Of a stretch of DNA of 64,000 nucleotides, positions 45,252-54,034 are shown piece by piece. Origin of the DNA: Balneola sp. (GTDB lineage: Bacteria; Bacteroidota; Rhodothermia; Balneolales; Balneolaceae); NCBI GenBank assembly GCA_002696035.1, contig NZQV01000020.1, positions 46,202 through 110,201 on the forward strand, given 5' to 3'. The notes under the pieces were generated by a model. That model saw nothing but the letters and a program-made list of their open reading frames with translations, searched no databases and was not told where the DNA came from. The stretch's first letter is position 1, and each line of letters opens with the position of its first letter. A program made the translations under genes and the position numbers.

Positions 45252-46559
45252 TTATTGAATGGTGGTAAGCATGATGTCTTCCAATTTTTTGGTGAGGTTC
45301 TTGAAACTGTATTCCTCAACTGCATCTTGATCAGGAGTGAACAAAACGTCTCCTTTTTGGGCAGCTTCATATAGAGAAATAATGAATTCCTGAACTCCTT
45401 TTGCATCCTCGTGATCAAAAAAGCCGCCGATATTTGTTTTTTGAACCAACTCCGAGGCCGCACCATCTACCGGACCGATCCCCAAAACAGGATTTCCGGA
45501 GATCATGTATTCAAACACTTTCGTTGACAGCGCAAATTTACTGTTCTTCGTTCTTCCTATGGTTAACAGTAGCAGGTCAGATTTGCTCACCTTCTTCATC
45601 ATTTCATCGTGCGGTATAAATCCGTTAAATCGGGTCTCAACATGGTTAGTGATCGAGGAGATCTCTTCTTTGATGTTTGGGTCAATACTCCCGTAAAACT
45701 CAAAAGCCAGGTTTTGAGCAACCTCAGGCTGATCTTTATCTATAGCCTGTAATGCTTTAATAAATGCAGCAGGGTGTTGGTTGGCCTTTAAACTTCCAAA
45801 ATACCGGATCGTGAATACGTCGTTTTTCCCAGAGGATTTTCCATTGTGAATGATATGATCCGGATCATATCCATTTGGAATCACCGTGGATTTTTCTGCG
45901 ATATCTTCTGCATGTTCTGGGAAAAAACCATTATTGACCAGAGTAATTCTATCTGCCCGGTGCAGTGTTTCTGATTCCAGTTTTTTATTTCGGCTTCGGG
46001 CCCAGTTGCTCTGGGGGTTATCATCGTAATAATAAATATTGGTCCAGGGATCGCGGAAATCAGCCACCCAGGGAAGCCCGCTCCATTCTGCCAGTTTTTT
46101 GGCGATGAGATTTGTGGTAGGAGGAGGAGAAGTAGATAGAATCAGGTCTGGATCTTCTTTGTTGATGATCTTTTTACCCAAGGGAACAGCGAACCATTTC
46201 CAGGTGAATTTAGCATCGGGGATCATCAGGTTTAGCCGCGCCCATACCGCTAATTTCGATTTCCAGTTCTTATCTTTTTGATAAAAAATTGAGGGATTAC
46301 TGGTTTTGGAAGAGTCCTTATTTCCGGAGGAAATCAGTCCGGTTGGCTCGATGATCTTTGACCGATACACTTTACACTGGTTGAGGATCGGGTCGTCCGG
46401 TTCATCCTGCATTCCGGAAGAAGCTTCTTTGGTGGTCAAAATGACAACTTCCCAACCAGATTTAAGTAAGTATTTTACAAATCTGGAAATGCGATAAGCT
46501 CCAACGCCTGCAAAAGGATACCAATAGTAGCTTACTATGAATACTTTTTTGGAAGCCAC
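45252..46559 (-). CDS. Family 4 (GT-B) glycosyltransferase, GTG start
   Basis: A 435-residue protein. I use GTG at 46559, one base after the stop of the YfhO-like gene, rather than an upstream TTG inside it: the protein then begins VASKKVFIVSYYWYPFAGVGAYR, the family N-terminus. Rossmann-type segments VADFRDPWTN and FRIRYFGSLK-like VFTIRYFGSLKANQHP indicate a GT4 of the WsaF/capsule type. It continues the glycan locus on the minus strand after yfhO. Confidence 0.87.
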   Translation of the reverse strand: MASKKVFIVSYYWYPFAGVGAYRISRFVKYLLKSGWEVVILTTKEASSGMQDEPDDPILNQCKVYRSKIIEPTGLISSGNKDSSKTSNPSIFYQKDKNWKSKLAVWARLNLMIPDAKFTWKWFAVPLGKKIINKEDPDLILSTSPPPTTNLIAKKLAEWSGLPWVADFRDPWTNIYYYDDNPQSNWARSRNKKLESETLHRADRITLVNNGFFPEHAEDIAEKSTVIPNGYDPDHIIHNGKSSGKNDVFTIRYFGSLKANQHPAAFIKALQAIDKDQPEVAQNLAFEFYGSIDPNIKEEISSITNHVETRFNGFIPHDEMMKKVSKSDLLLLTIGRTKNSKFALSTKVFEYMISGNPVLGIGPVDGAASELVQKTNIGGFFDHEDAKGVQEFIISLYEAAQKGDVLFTPDQDAVEEYSFKNLTKKLEDIMLTTIQ

Positions 46560-46560
46560 G

Positions 46561-49020
46561 TTATTCGCGGTTTTTAAACAAGGTGAATCCCCAAAAACCG
46601 GCAATTAAAAGTTGGGCAATTACTGCAAACCATTCCAGACGAACGCCAATCACGTATCGATCTGGTAAGAAATGAAGTTTGACGGTATGTTGGCCGTCCG
46701 GAATTTGAAGTCCTCTCAGGAAGTAATTGGTTTTGTATATGGGGATTTCCTCACCATCTAAGGTAGCAGTCCAGCCGGCAGGATAATAAACTTCACTTAA
46801 AACTAAGAAGCCAGGCTCTGAACGGGAAATGTCCAGTGTGATCTCCGGCCCGGTGTATTCGGTGACTTCAACGGAGGCTGTAGTATCAGCTGAGGCCTGA
46901 ATAGATTTCGAAGTTTCGATTACAGCCGTTTGGGAGAAATCCAGCTGCCCGGGCATGAGATAATCATAAGCTTCGGTAGGCTCCTGAACGGTGATCACCG
47001 AATCAACAAAGAAGGCCTTGGGCAGTACGTTTTGATTCTCAAACACCATCCCCTGTTGCCCCCTGAAAGCCTGAGTAAAGCCAGGAAGTGGAAGCTGCTG
47101 TGAGTAGGTAACATACCTTACATTCATGAGATCAAGCAGCTCAGGATTGAAATTCCGGCTTTGGATGTTCAGCGGGCCGTTGCCATACATCACGTCTTGA
47201 ATAACGCTGAGTTTAGAAGCAGAATATCCACCAATAACGGGATAAAAATAGGCGGGTGTTGAACTGCTGTAAGGATCACGAAGCAGCGGAAGTACGCGGT
47301 ATGGATATTCTGTGCCTTCAGAAATACGCTCCTGTATCCAGTTATCTATATCTCGACGTTCTGATTCGAGAATCGTTTTAGCATCTATATTTCCGGCCAC
47401 AATAGAATCTTCTGGGATGTATCGTTTGTCCACACTGATCATGTCGATGGCGACGATCAAAATAAAACCAAATAATGCGGCGCTCGCAGGAATTTTCCCT
47501 GCAAAAGCGAGGTACATCAACCCGGCGGCTATCACAATAATGATAGAAAAGCGAAATATATCAGAGGTCGCTTTTTCTTCGCGAGCGGGAACCATCTGCG
47601 TATTCACATAATTCTGAGCCCGTTGTTGAACTTGTGGGTTATTGGGTTGAACCTGATTTTGCTGAGCAATTTGATTGGCGATATTCTGAACTTCTCCGGG
47701 TCGGGTGAAATCAGAGGAATTAACCTGAATAACTAAGATGACTGCCACAACACCAACAATTCCCATGGGCAGGTATAATCGGCTGAGATCTTTCTTCTTA
47801 TCAGATATGAAATCAATAAACCAGTCAAGTCCAAAGACAGCCACAACACTGTAACAAAAGGCGGTATATATCAGCCAGGTTTCAGGTGCGCGAAATTTAT
47901 CGAAGAAAGGGATATAGTCGAAGGCCAGTTCATTCAATAATCGGAAATTTCCGCCCCATGCAAAAAGGATTCCCAGCGTTCCCGCAGCGAAGAATACGTA
48001 CATCACTTTACTGCGTTCCCGCAATAATGCCATCAAAATAAAAGGGAGGCTTAACGCTCCAATATAGTGCGGGCCTGAAGTAAAAGATTTTGGGCCCCAG
48101 TATTCCGGTGAAGCCCCGCCAAAATAATTTGGTATGATCAGTGTGATGGTCTCCCATATACCCTGCGACCATGCAAAAGCGTAGCTAGTAGAAAGTCCGG
48201 TGGAGTTATCGAGGGCGGAACCACCTCGTAAACTATAATTAGCATATTCCTGAAGGGTTAACAATTTCTGGGCGTGTCCCATAATACCAACGAGTCCCCC
48301 AATCACCAATAAGCCGGTTGTGACCATCCATGGTTTAAGCTGATTCTCTTTGAAAGCTTTCCAGGAATCAAAGACAAATAAGAAGCCCAACAGGTAAAAG
48401 ATGTAGTAGGTTATCTGTGGATGACCGGCACGAAGCTCCATAGTTAGCGCTACAGAAAAAAGCAGGAGTCCGGGGAGTTTTTTCTCTTTCCGGGTAAGTA
48501 GCCAGTAGCCGGCAATGAGCCACGGGACAAAGATGAGGGCTTTGAATTTGGTGTTATGCCCGGCCACGATGATAACCGGGAGGTACGTTGCAAGGCCATA
48601 CATCAAGCTGCCAAATACGGCGCTAAGCTTCCTGAACTTCATTGATATAAGCAAGAAGTACATCCCCGCCAACATTATCCAGTACTCAAAAGCAGGGTAG
48701 ATATTATTGAAGTAGCGGGTAAGATTATTTAGATAGGGCACTACATTTTTTGTAGAAACTACAAAAGAAGGCATTCCCCCAAACATGTTGGTAACCCAAA
48801 GTGGTTCTTTGTCGTAGGTTTCGCGGTATTCAATTACAGATTCAGCAGCCGCACGCCATTGGGTAGTATCGTGACGCTGCAATTCCTGCCCCCCAATAGT
48901 AATGGCTGTAAATAGCACAAAAGGAATGATAAACAAGATCAGCAGCGCAACGATATGTTGACGGCTATCAGGTAGTTTAGAGAAAAAATCTTGGGAAGAA
49001 GCAGGAGCTTGAGAAGCCAT
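46561..49020 (-). CDS. YfhO-family large membrane glycan protein
   Basis: An 819-residue protein with about 12 transmembrane segments and a large extracytoplasmic region (about 530-800), carrying the YfhO-like opening (RHDTTQWRAAAESVIEYRETYDKEPLWVTNMFGGMPSFV) and the later YFPAGWTATLDG-type segment VYYPAGWTATLDGEEIPIYKTNYFLRG (given here only by its first residues: VYYPAGWTATLDG). YfhO proteins are GT-C-like membrane enzymes probably moving sugars to lipid or surface acceptors. It is between gatC (9 bp upstream) and the GT4 gene (1 bp downstream). Confidence 0.85.
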   Translation of the reverse strand: MASQAPASSQDFFSKLPDSRQHIVALLILFIIPFVLFTAITIGGQELQRHDTTQWRAAAESVIEYRETYDKEPLWVTNMFGGMPSFVVSTKNVVPYLNNLTRYFNNIYPAFEYWIMLAGMYFLLISMKFRKLSAVFGSLMYGLATYLPVIIVAGHNTKFKALIFVPWLIAGYWLLTRKEKKLPGLLLFSVALTMELRAGHPQITYYIFYLLGFLFVFDSWKAFKENQLKPWMVTTGLLVIGGLVGIMGHAQKLLTLQEYANYSLRGGSALDNSTGLSTSYAFAWSQGIWETITLIIPNYFGGASPEYWGPKSFTSGPHYIGALSLPFILMALLRERSKVMYVFFAAGTLGILFAWGGNFRLLNELAFDYIPFFDKFRAPETWLIYTAFCYSVVAVFGLDWFIDFISDKKKDLSRLYLPMGIVGVVAVILVIQVNSSDFTRPGEVQNIANQIAQQNQVQPNNPQVQQRAQNYVNTQMVPAREEKATSDIFRFSIIIVIAAGLMYLAFAGKIPASAALFGFILIVAIDMISVDKRYIPEDSIVAGNIDAKTILESERRDIDNWIQERISEGTEYPYRVLPLLRDPYSSSTPAYFYPVIGGYSASKLSVIQDVMYGNGPLNIQSRNFNPELLDLMNVRYVTYSQQLPLPGFTQAFRGQQGMVFENQNVLPKAFFVDSVITVQEPTEAYDYLMPGQLDFSQTAVIETSKSIQASADTTASVEVTEYTGPEITLDISRSEPGFLVLSEVYYPAGWTATLDGEEIPIYKTNYFLRGLQIPDGQHTVKLHFLPDRYVIGVRLEWFAVIAQLLIAGFWGFTLFKNRE

Positions 49021-49029
49021 AGGAGGAGA

Positions 49030-49317
49030 TTATTCGATCACTTTTGGAACACGGAAATAGTCACTGTCGGCATCCGGGGCATTTTTAAGGGCGTCCTCGT
49101 GCGATAGTGGTTCTTCGGCTTTGTCTTTTCGAAGCCGGCTTTCCAGGTCAATAACGTGCTCGAGAGGTTCCACATTCTCGGTATCGAGTTCATCAAGCAG
49201 GTCCATATAACCGAGAATTTTATTCATATCTCCGGCCAGTGAAGAAACTTCTTTTTCATCCAGTTGGAGCCTTGCAAGGTTGGCTATATATTTAACGTCT
49301 TTTTCAGTAACTGACAT
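49030..49317 (-). CDS. gatC: Aspartyl/glutamyl-tRNA amidotransferase subunit C
   Basis: A 95-residue helical protein. VKYIANLARLQLDEKEV near the N-terminus and LDELDTENVEPLEHVIDLESRLRKDKAEE are GatC signatures. It stabilises the GatA-GatB core that converts Glu-tRNA-Gln or Asp-tRNA-Asn to the amide. gatA and gatB are not nearby. Nine bp separates its stop from the YfhO start, so it may drive transcription of part of the glycan locus. A canonical -7 box lies 25 bp upstream. Confidence 0.93.
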   Translation of the reverse strand: MSVTEKDVKYIANLARLQLDEKEVSSLAGDMNKILGYMDLLDELDTENVEPLEHVIDLESRLRKDKAEEPLSHEDALKNAPDADSDYFRVPKVIE

Positions 49318-49341
49318 AGATTTAATCTAATTTGTTCAGCT

Positions 49342-49349
49342 CAAATGTA
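49342..49349 (-). promoter_or_regulatory. -7 box of gatC
   Basis: Minus strand TACATTTG matches TAnnTTTG exactly, 25 nt before the gatC start. Confidence 0.5.
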
Positions 49350-49485
49350 AGAAACATTGGCTGAAAGATTTAATTCATTTTTTTGAGATAATCATGGGTT
49401 GCCAAGAATGGTATCATTAAAAAATAAGTTCAAAACTTGGCATATTGATGATATTATCTTCATTTTATGAAACTAACTTAGAGAT

Positions 49486-49758
49486 ATGATAAAAAAGAAA
49501 GTAACCATAAAAAATTCGGCGGGACTTCATGCACGTCCTTCAGCTCAGCTTGTGAAATTAGCGAGTAAGTATAAATCAGATTTCTTTATTCACAGCTATG
49601 GATATCGGGTAAACGGGAAAAGTATTTTAGGGGTGATGACGCTCGCCGCGGAACATGGAGCAGAATTGGAACTTGAAGTAGATGGCTCCGATGAGGAAGA
49701 AGCACTCACAGCTATAGAGAAACTGATAGAAGATAAGTTTGGAATGGACGAGGAATAG
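49486..49758 (+). CDS. ptsH: PTS phosphocarrier protein HPr
   Basis: A 90-residue HPr. GLHARPSAQLVK places His15 at the enzyme I phosphorylation site, and NGKSILGVM places Ser46 at the regulatory position used by HPr kinase. It takes phosphate from enzyme I and passes it to EIIA domains. No EIIB/EIIC gene is in this window; the only EIIA-like domain seen is in the permease at 32498. It is 4 bp upstream of ptsI. Confidence 0.97.
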   Translation: MIKKKVTIKNSAGLHARPSAQLVKLASKYKSDFFIHSYGYRVNGKSILGVMTLAAEHGAELELEVDGSDEEEALTAIEKLIEDKFGMDEE

Positions 49759-49762
49759 CATC

Positions 49763-51487
49763 ATGAATGCTGATATTGCCGACACAAAAGAAAAACATTT
49801 TAATGGACGGGGTGTAGGGGTTGGCGTCGGTATAGGCAAGTCTGTAGTGATCGATATTGAATCTGCTGAGGTCGAGCCTAATTCAATTTCTGAAAAAGAT
49901 GTTGAGACACATAAAAAGAAATTTAGCAAGGCGAATAAAGGCCTGACTGAAGAGCTGGAGTTATTGGCGAAGGAATTAACGGATAAAAGTACCCGGGAGA
50001 TCATTGAAGCCCAGTTACAGATCATTCAGGACCCTGAAATTGAGAAAAGTGTCTCGGCAATTATTGAAGAGAAATTGCTGACTGTGGAATATGCCATTTA
50101 CAGCACCTACTGCAAGTTCATTGAGCGGTTAAAGGAAAGTGGTTCCGAATTGTTTAAGCAGCGTATTGTCGATCTTGAAGATATCAGAGACCGGTTGATC
50201 GCAATTGTTTGTAATCACACACATAAACATCCGGTTAAAAAAGGGGATGTGGTTGTGGCTAAGGATATAAGCCCGACAGAACTTGTGGCTTTTTATGAAA
50301 AAGGCATGGCCGGATTGGTGATGGAGAAAGGCGGACCGACCTCTCACGCAGCTATCATAGCGAAATCTCTTGGACTTCCTTGTGTGGTTAGTGTAAAAAA
50401 AGCGACTAAGAATATTGACGCAGGCGAGCAACTTATCCTGGATTCTGAAAGTGGCATGCTGATCTGTCATCCCGATAAAGAAACGCTGAAATCCTACAGA
50501 AAAAAACAGAAAGACCGGCTAAAGTTATCCGCAAGAAAGTGCCGGGAAGTTTTTGAAACCAAAGATGGACACCCATACCAGTTGCTTGCAAATATTGAAT
50601 TTGAGGCGGAACTGCCCAAAGTTGCAGAGCATGGAGCCCGAGGAATTGGTTTGTTGCGAACGGAGAGTTTGTTGTTTGGAAGCCGAATTCGCAAGGGACA
50701 AGAAGATCAGGAAGTATTTTACAGTCACATTTTGGAAGGGACTGAAGGTCCTGTAACCATTCGTTTGTTTGATGTGGGGGGAGATAAAACGACAACACGT
50801 GCCAGCAAAGAGGATAATCCGTTTTTGGGATGGCGCGGGATCCGATTATTGCTGGATGAAAAGCAGCTTCTCCAAAATCAGCTTAAGGCCATTTTGAAAG
50901 TATCCGGAAAATATCCCGGAAGGATTAAAGTCCTGGTTCCGATGGTTTCGGTGATGGATGAAGTAGATAGCATCAAAAAAGAACTTGAAGAAGCTCGGGA
51001 GGCCGTTACCTCAGAAGGATATGCCGTAGATGAAGGTATTCAGCTTGGGTTGATGGTGGAGGTACCCAGCGTAGCAATTTCAGCCAGAAAATTTGCCCGG
51101 GAAGTAGACTTTTTAAGTATCGGCACCAACGATCTCACCCAATATACTATGGCTGTAGATCGCGGTAATGAGCGTATTTCAGCCCTTTTTCAGCATTACC
51201 ATCCATCGGTGCTTCAGCTTATAAAAACAACACAGGAAGGCGCTACTGAGGAAGGTGCAGACCTGAGTGTTTGCGGAGAACTTGCCGGCGATCCTGTTGG
51301 TGTGGCATTTCTCATTGGTGCGGGAATATCTGATCTCAGTATGCTTCCTCACTCCATTCCGGAAATAGCGGATCTTCTCAGTAGCTTTACCAAAAAAGAA
51401 TTTGAAGCGTTCGCAGAATCAGCTCTTAACAGCAGCTCCGACAAGCAGGTCAAAGAATTATTCGAAAAGAGCTTCTGCCAAAAGTAA
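49763..51487 (+). CDS. ptsI: PTS enzyme I (phosphoenolpyruvate-protein phosphotransferase)
   Basis: A 574-residue enzyme from the ATG at 49763, four bp after ptsH; the TTG-started frame at 49739 would overlap HPr. GGPTSHAAIIAKSLG holds the active-site His195, and PEP-binding blocks RLFDVGGDKT, LMVEVPSVAISA, SIGTNDLTQY and SVCGELAGDP are complete. It autophosphorylates with PEP and phosphorylates HPr. With a ptsHI pair and no sugar EII components, the system may be purely regulatory here, as proposed for other Bacteroidota. Confidence 0.97.
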   Translation: MNADIADTKEKHFNGRGVGVGVGIGKSVVIDIESAEVEPNSISEKDVETHKKKFSKANKGLTEELELLAKELTDKSTREIIEAQLQIIQDPEIEKSVSAIIEEKLLTVEYAIYSTYCKFIERLKESGSELFKQRIVDLEDIRDRLIAIVCNHTHKHPVKKGDVVVAKDISPTELVAFYEKGMAGLVMEKGGPTSHAAIIAKSLGLPCVVSVKKATKNIDAGEQLILDSESGMLICHPDKETLKSYRKKQKDRLKLSARKCREVFETKDGHPYQLLANIEFEAELPKVAEHGARGIGLLRTESLLFGSRIRKGQEDQEVFYSHILEGTEGPVTIRLFDVGGDKTTTRASKEDNPFLGWRGIRLLLDEKQLLQNQLKAILKVSGKYPGRIKVLVPMVSVMDEVDSIKKELEEAREAVTSEGYAVDEGIQLGLMVEVPSVAISARKFAREVDFLSIGTNDLTQYTMAVDRGNERISALFQHYHPSVLQLIKTTQEGATEEGADLSVCGELAGDPVGVAFLIGAGISDLSMLPHSIPEIADLLSSFTKKEFEAFAESALNSSSDKQVKELFEKSFCQK

Positions 51488-51546
51488 AGCAGGACCAACG
51501 ATTATATCAGAAAAAAATTGAACACTGATTATCGTCCCGTATCCTG

Positions 51547-52884
51547 CTAACTGCTAATTATCTTTTCAAGCTCATTTCTATCCTTCGGTACATCGGTCAT
51601 GTTTTCATAGCCATTTTCAGTGACCACAATATTGTCCTCGATGCGAATTCCACCAAAATCGAAAAGGTTGGTCAGTTTATCAGCATTAAGGAATTGTGAC
51701 TGTGTATCATCTTCAAGAGCGGGAATCAGGAGGGCTGGGATGAAGTAAATCCCGGGCTCGATCGTGATCACCATTCCGGGCTGCAGGTCTCGGCGGACAC
51801 GGAGGAATTTTATTCCAGGCCGGTCGATGCGCTCTACTCCTTTGGGATACCCGCCTACATCATGGGTGTCAAGTCCAAGGAAATGGCCGAGTCCATGAGG
51901 GAAAAACAAGGCGAAAATATCATTTTCCATAATATCATCAAGAGAGCCTTTCAGGAGTCCAATGTCCTTCAAGCCCTGCATCATAGTTCGGGCAGCACTC
52001 AGGTGCAGATCTTCCATCTTCACCCCAACATCCACCGATTCAATACAGGAATTCAGGGCATTCAAAACGGCATCATATACACCTGCCTGTATGTCTGTAA
52101 ACGTACCATTGGCCGGAAATGTACGGGTGATATCGGACGCATAGCCTTCATACTCATGACCGGCATCGATCAAAAACAAATCGCCATCTTTGATCCGGCT
52201 GTTATTTTCCACATAGTGCAGGATGGCACCATTTTTTCCACCGGCAAATATTCCATTGTAGGCATCTTGCTGTAACCCGTTTTCATAATGAATTTTGGTG
52301 AAAAGGGCCTTCAGCTCATACTCGTGCATTCCGGGCTTAATGGCTTTCATTACTTCTGTATGCGCCAGATTGTTGATCCGGGCAGACTTCCGCATGTATT
52401 CCAGCTCTTCATCAGTCTTGATGACACGGCAGTAAGTGAGGGCATCCTGAAGCGTTTCGATATCGGCTTCAAAACCACGGTCAAGATCTTCCACCAGCTC
52501 GGCATCAGCTTCGTTCAGGCAATACACCTTTCCCGGCTTGATCTCATTCATCACCGTTAAGATCTCGTTGGTAAAGTGAAGATGGTCGGGGTTATATTGC
52601 TCCTGCCATGCTTCCCGGGATTTCACATATCCATGCCATACTGCATATTGAGCATCTCTATTGGGTACAAAAAGATGATATTCTTCCGTTTTCAGATCAA
52701 GGATCAACGCGCAATCAGGTTCATTCACCCCTGTTAAATACCAGAAATTCGATTCCTGTCGGAAGGAATATTCATAATCTGTCTCATTTCGATAAAGGAT
52801 ATCCGAGCCTTGTATGAATACGACTCCACTTTGATTTTCTTCAAATAGGGAGAATAACTTCTTACGGTGATTTTGATGCATCAT
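51547..52884 (-). CDS. pepP: Xaa-Pro aminopeptidase (M24B)
   Basis: A 445-residue dinuclear-metal peptidase. An N-terminal creatinase-like domain (1 to about 165) precedes the pita-bread domain with ligands Asp240 and Asp251 (LIDAGHEYEGYASDITRT), His334 (HGLGHFLG), Glu376 (ITIEPGIYF) and Glu416 (GIRIEDN), the complete five-ligand set. It removes N-terminal residues preceding proline. It is convergent with ptsI; only 59 bp separates the stops and no terminator is obvious. Confidence 0.95.
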   Translation of the reverse strand: MMHQNHRKKLFSLFEENQSGVVFIQGSDILYRNETDYEYSFRQESNFWYLTGVNEPDCALILDLKTEEYHLFVPNRDAQYAVWHGYVKSREAWQEQYNPDHLHFTNEILTVMNEIKPGKVYCLNEADAELVEDLDRGFEADIETLQDALTYCRVIKTDEELEYMRKSARINNLAHTEVMKAIKPGMHEYELKALFTKIHYENGLQQDAYNGIFAGGKNGAILHYVENNSRIKDGDLFLIDAGHEYEGYASDITRTFPANGTFTDIQAGVYDAVLNALNSCIESVDVGVKMEDLHLSAARTMMQGLKDIGLLKGSLDDIMENDIFALFFPHGLGHFLGLDTHDVGGYPKGVERIDRPGIKFLRVRRDLQPGMVITIEPGIYFIPALLIPALEDDTQSQFLNADKLTNLFDFGGIRIEDNIVVTENGYENMTDVPKDRNELEKIISS

Positions 52885-52966
52885 AATGGGTTGAAAAGAC
52901 TTTTGGTGAAAGTTTTTTATGGATTGGAGAATAGGGAAATAGCCGGTGAATATCGACCCCGTTGCC

Positions 52967-53920
52967 TCAGGAAAATGTTAAAAGCAGTTGGCGGATGCTA
53001 GGTATAATTTCTGCAAGATCGATCTCAAAATTAAAATCGGTTCTCTTGGAGAGATCAAGCTTCTTTACGCCCTGGGCAGAATGAATTTCAGTATTTGGGT
53101 GTACATCTTCAGCCAGCAGATTTAAAGAGGTGGTAAAAAAAGCAGTGTTGGCGCCATTTTGATTTAGCACGCCATTCAGTTGGCTCCCGCCATAAGGATT
53201 TGCAGAAATACTCAAGCCGATTTTACTGTTTTCGGGTTGACCAAAAATGCGGTAATAATGGCTCAAAGCGAACTCAGGAGAAAACCCATCGAAATTCAGA
53301 AACTTGACCGGTTGATGGGCTTCTCCAAACAAAAGCCTGCATTGTTCGGTGAGATAAGACCGGATTTTGGGCGCGGGTTTTGATCCGATGAAGGCTCTTT
53401 CTTCCCAGTAAAGAGACGCATACTCAGGTGAACCATTGGGTTGAAATTGTTCTGGGATTTCAGGGCATGCATGAACTTTATCGTCCTCACTTTTGAACCA
53501 AAAATCCAGCATGCCATTACTGATGAGCAAGAAAGGAGCTCCCACTTTCTGATTGTACCGGGCAATTTGGATAGCGGCCTTTTCATCGAGTTTGATATCC
53601 GGTGCTTTGCATTCAACAAGCAATAAGGGCTTGAAATCCTGATCGTAGCAAATGATGTCGGTTCGGGAAGAGGATTTGTCGCCCGCCAGCTTTACCGGGC
53701 TTTCAAAAGAAATACGGGAGGTGGAAACGTTTGCTTCCATGGTAAGATAATCGACCAGGGCCAGTCGTACCCGTTCTTCGGGCCGAATGACAAAAGTCTT
53801 TTTAAGGATGGGATTCCAAAGTAGTTTTTGTCCATCCCGGAATCGGAATTGCGGATAGTGTGCGAGTGCGTTACTTAACAAAATAGATCCGATTTTGTAG
53901 GTTCGCCGCAAAGTTAACAC
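52967..53920 (-). CDS. Type I restriction R-like N-terminal nuclease-domain protein
   Basis: A 317-residue protein with the PD-(D/E)xK type core RTDIICYDQDFKPLLLVECKAP, giving Asp88 and Glu103-x-Lys105, matching the HSDR_N_2 domain (type I restriction enzyme R N-terminus). No helicase or modification gene is nearby, so it is a stand-alone nuclease-fold protein, as common in Bacteroidota; its role is unknown. The start is uncertain: a GTG at 53920 is used, but an internal TTG at about 53881 would place LLSNALAHYPQF at the N-terminus. Confidence 0.75.
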   Translation of the reverse strand: MLTLRRTYKIGSILLSNALAHYPQFRFRDGQKLLWNPILKKTFVIRPEERVRLALVDYLTMEANVSTSRISFESPVKLAGDKSSSRTDIICYDQDFKPLLLVECKAPDIKLDEKAAIQIARYNQKVGAPFLLISNGMLDFWFKSEDDKVHACPEIPEQFQPNGSPEYASLYWEERAFIGSKPAPKIRSYLTEQCRLLFGEAHQPVKFLNFDGFSPEFALSHYYRIFGQPENSKIGLSISANPYGGSQLNGVLNQNGANTAFFTTSLNLLAEDVHPNTEIHSAQGVKKLDLSKRTDFNFEIDLAEIIPSIRQLLLTFS

Positions 53921-53965
53921 ATCCCATCGAATCTCAAAATATTGATTGGTAACAAACCTATGAAA

Positions 53966-53993
53966 GTCATTCCCGCGGAGGCGGGAATCTAAT
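53966..53993. repeat. Dispersed GTCATTCCnGCGGAGGCnGG repeat, copy 2
   Basis: GTCA, TTCCCGCGGAGGCGGGAAT, CTAAT. It is the best palindrome of the three copies and lies between the yidC stop and the HSDR_N-like start. Confidence 0.8.
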
Positions 53994-54034
53994 TATCTTT
54001 CAGGAGGGACTGCATTATAGGTAAAAGGTCTAGC

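Noticed and set aside
52967-53920. Complete restriction-modification or defence island
   Set aside because: No methylase, specificity, helicase or toxin-antitoxin gene flanks the HsdR N-terminal-like protein; the neighbours are pepP and yidC.
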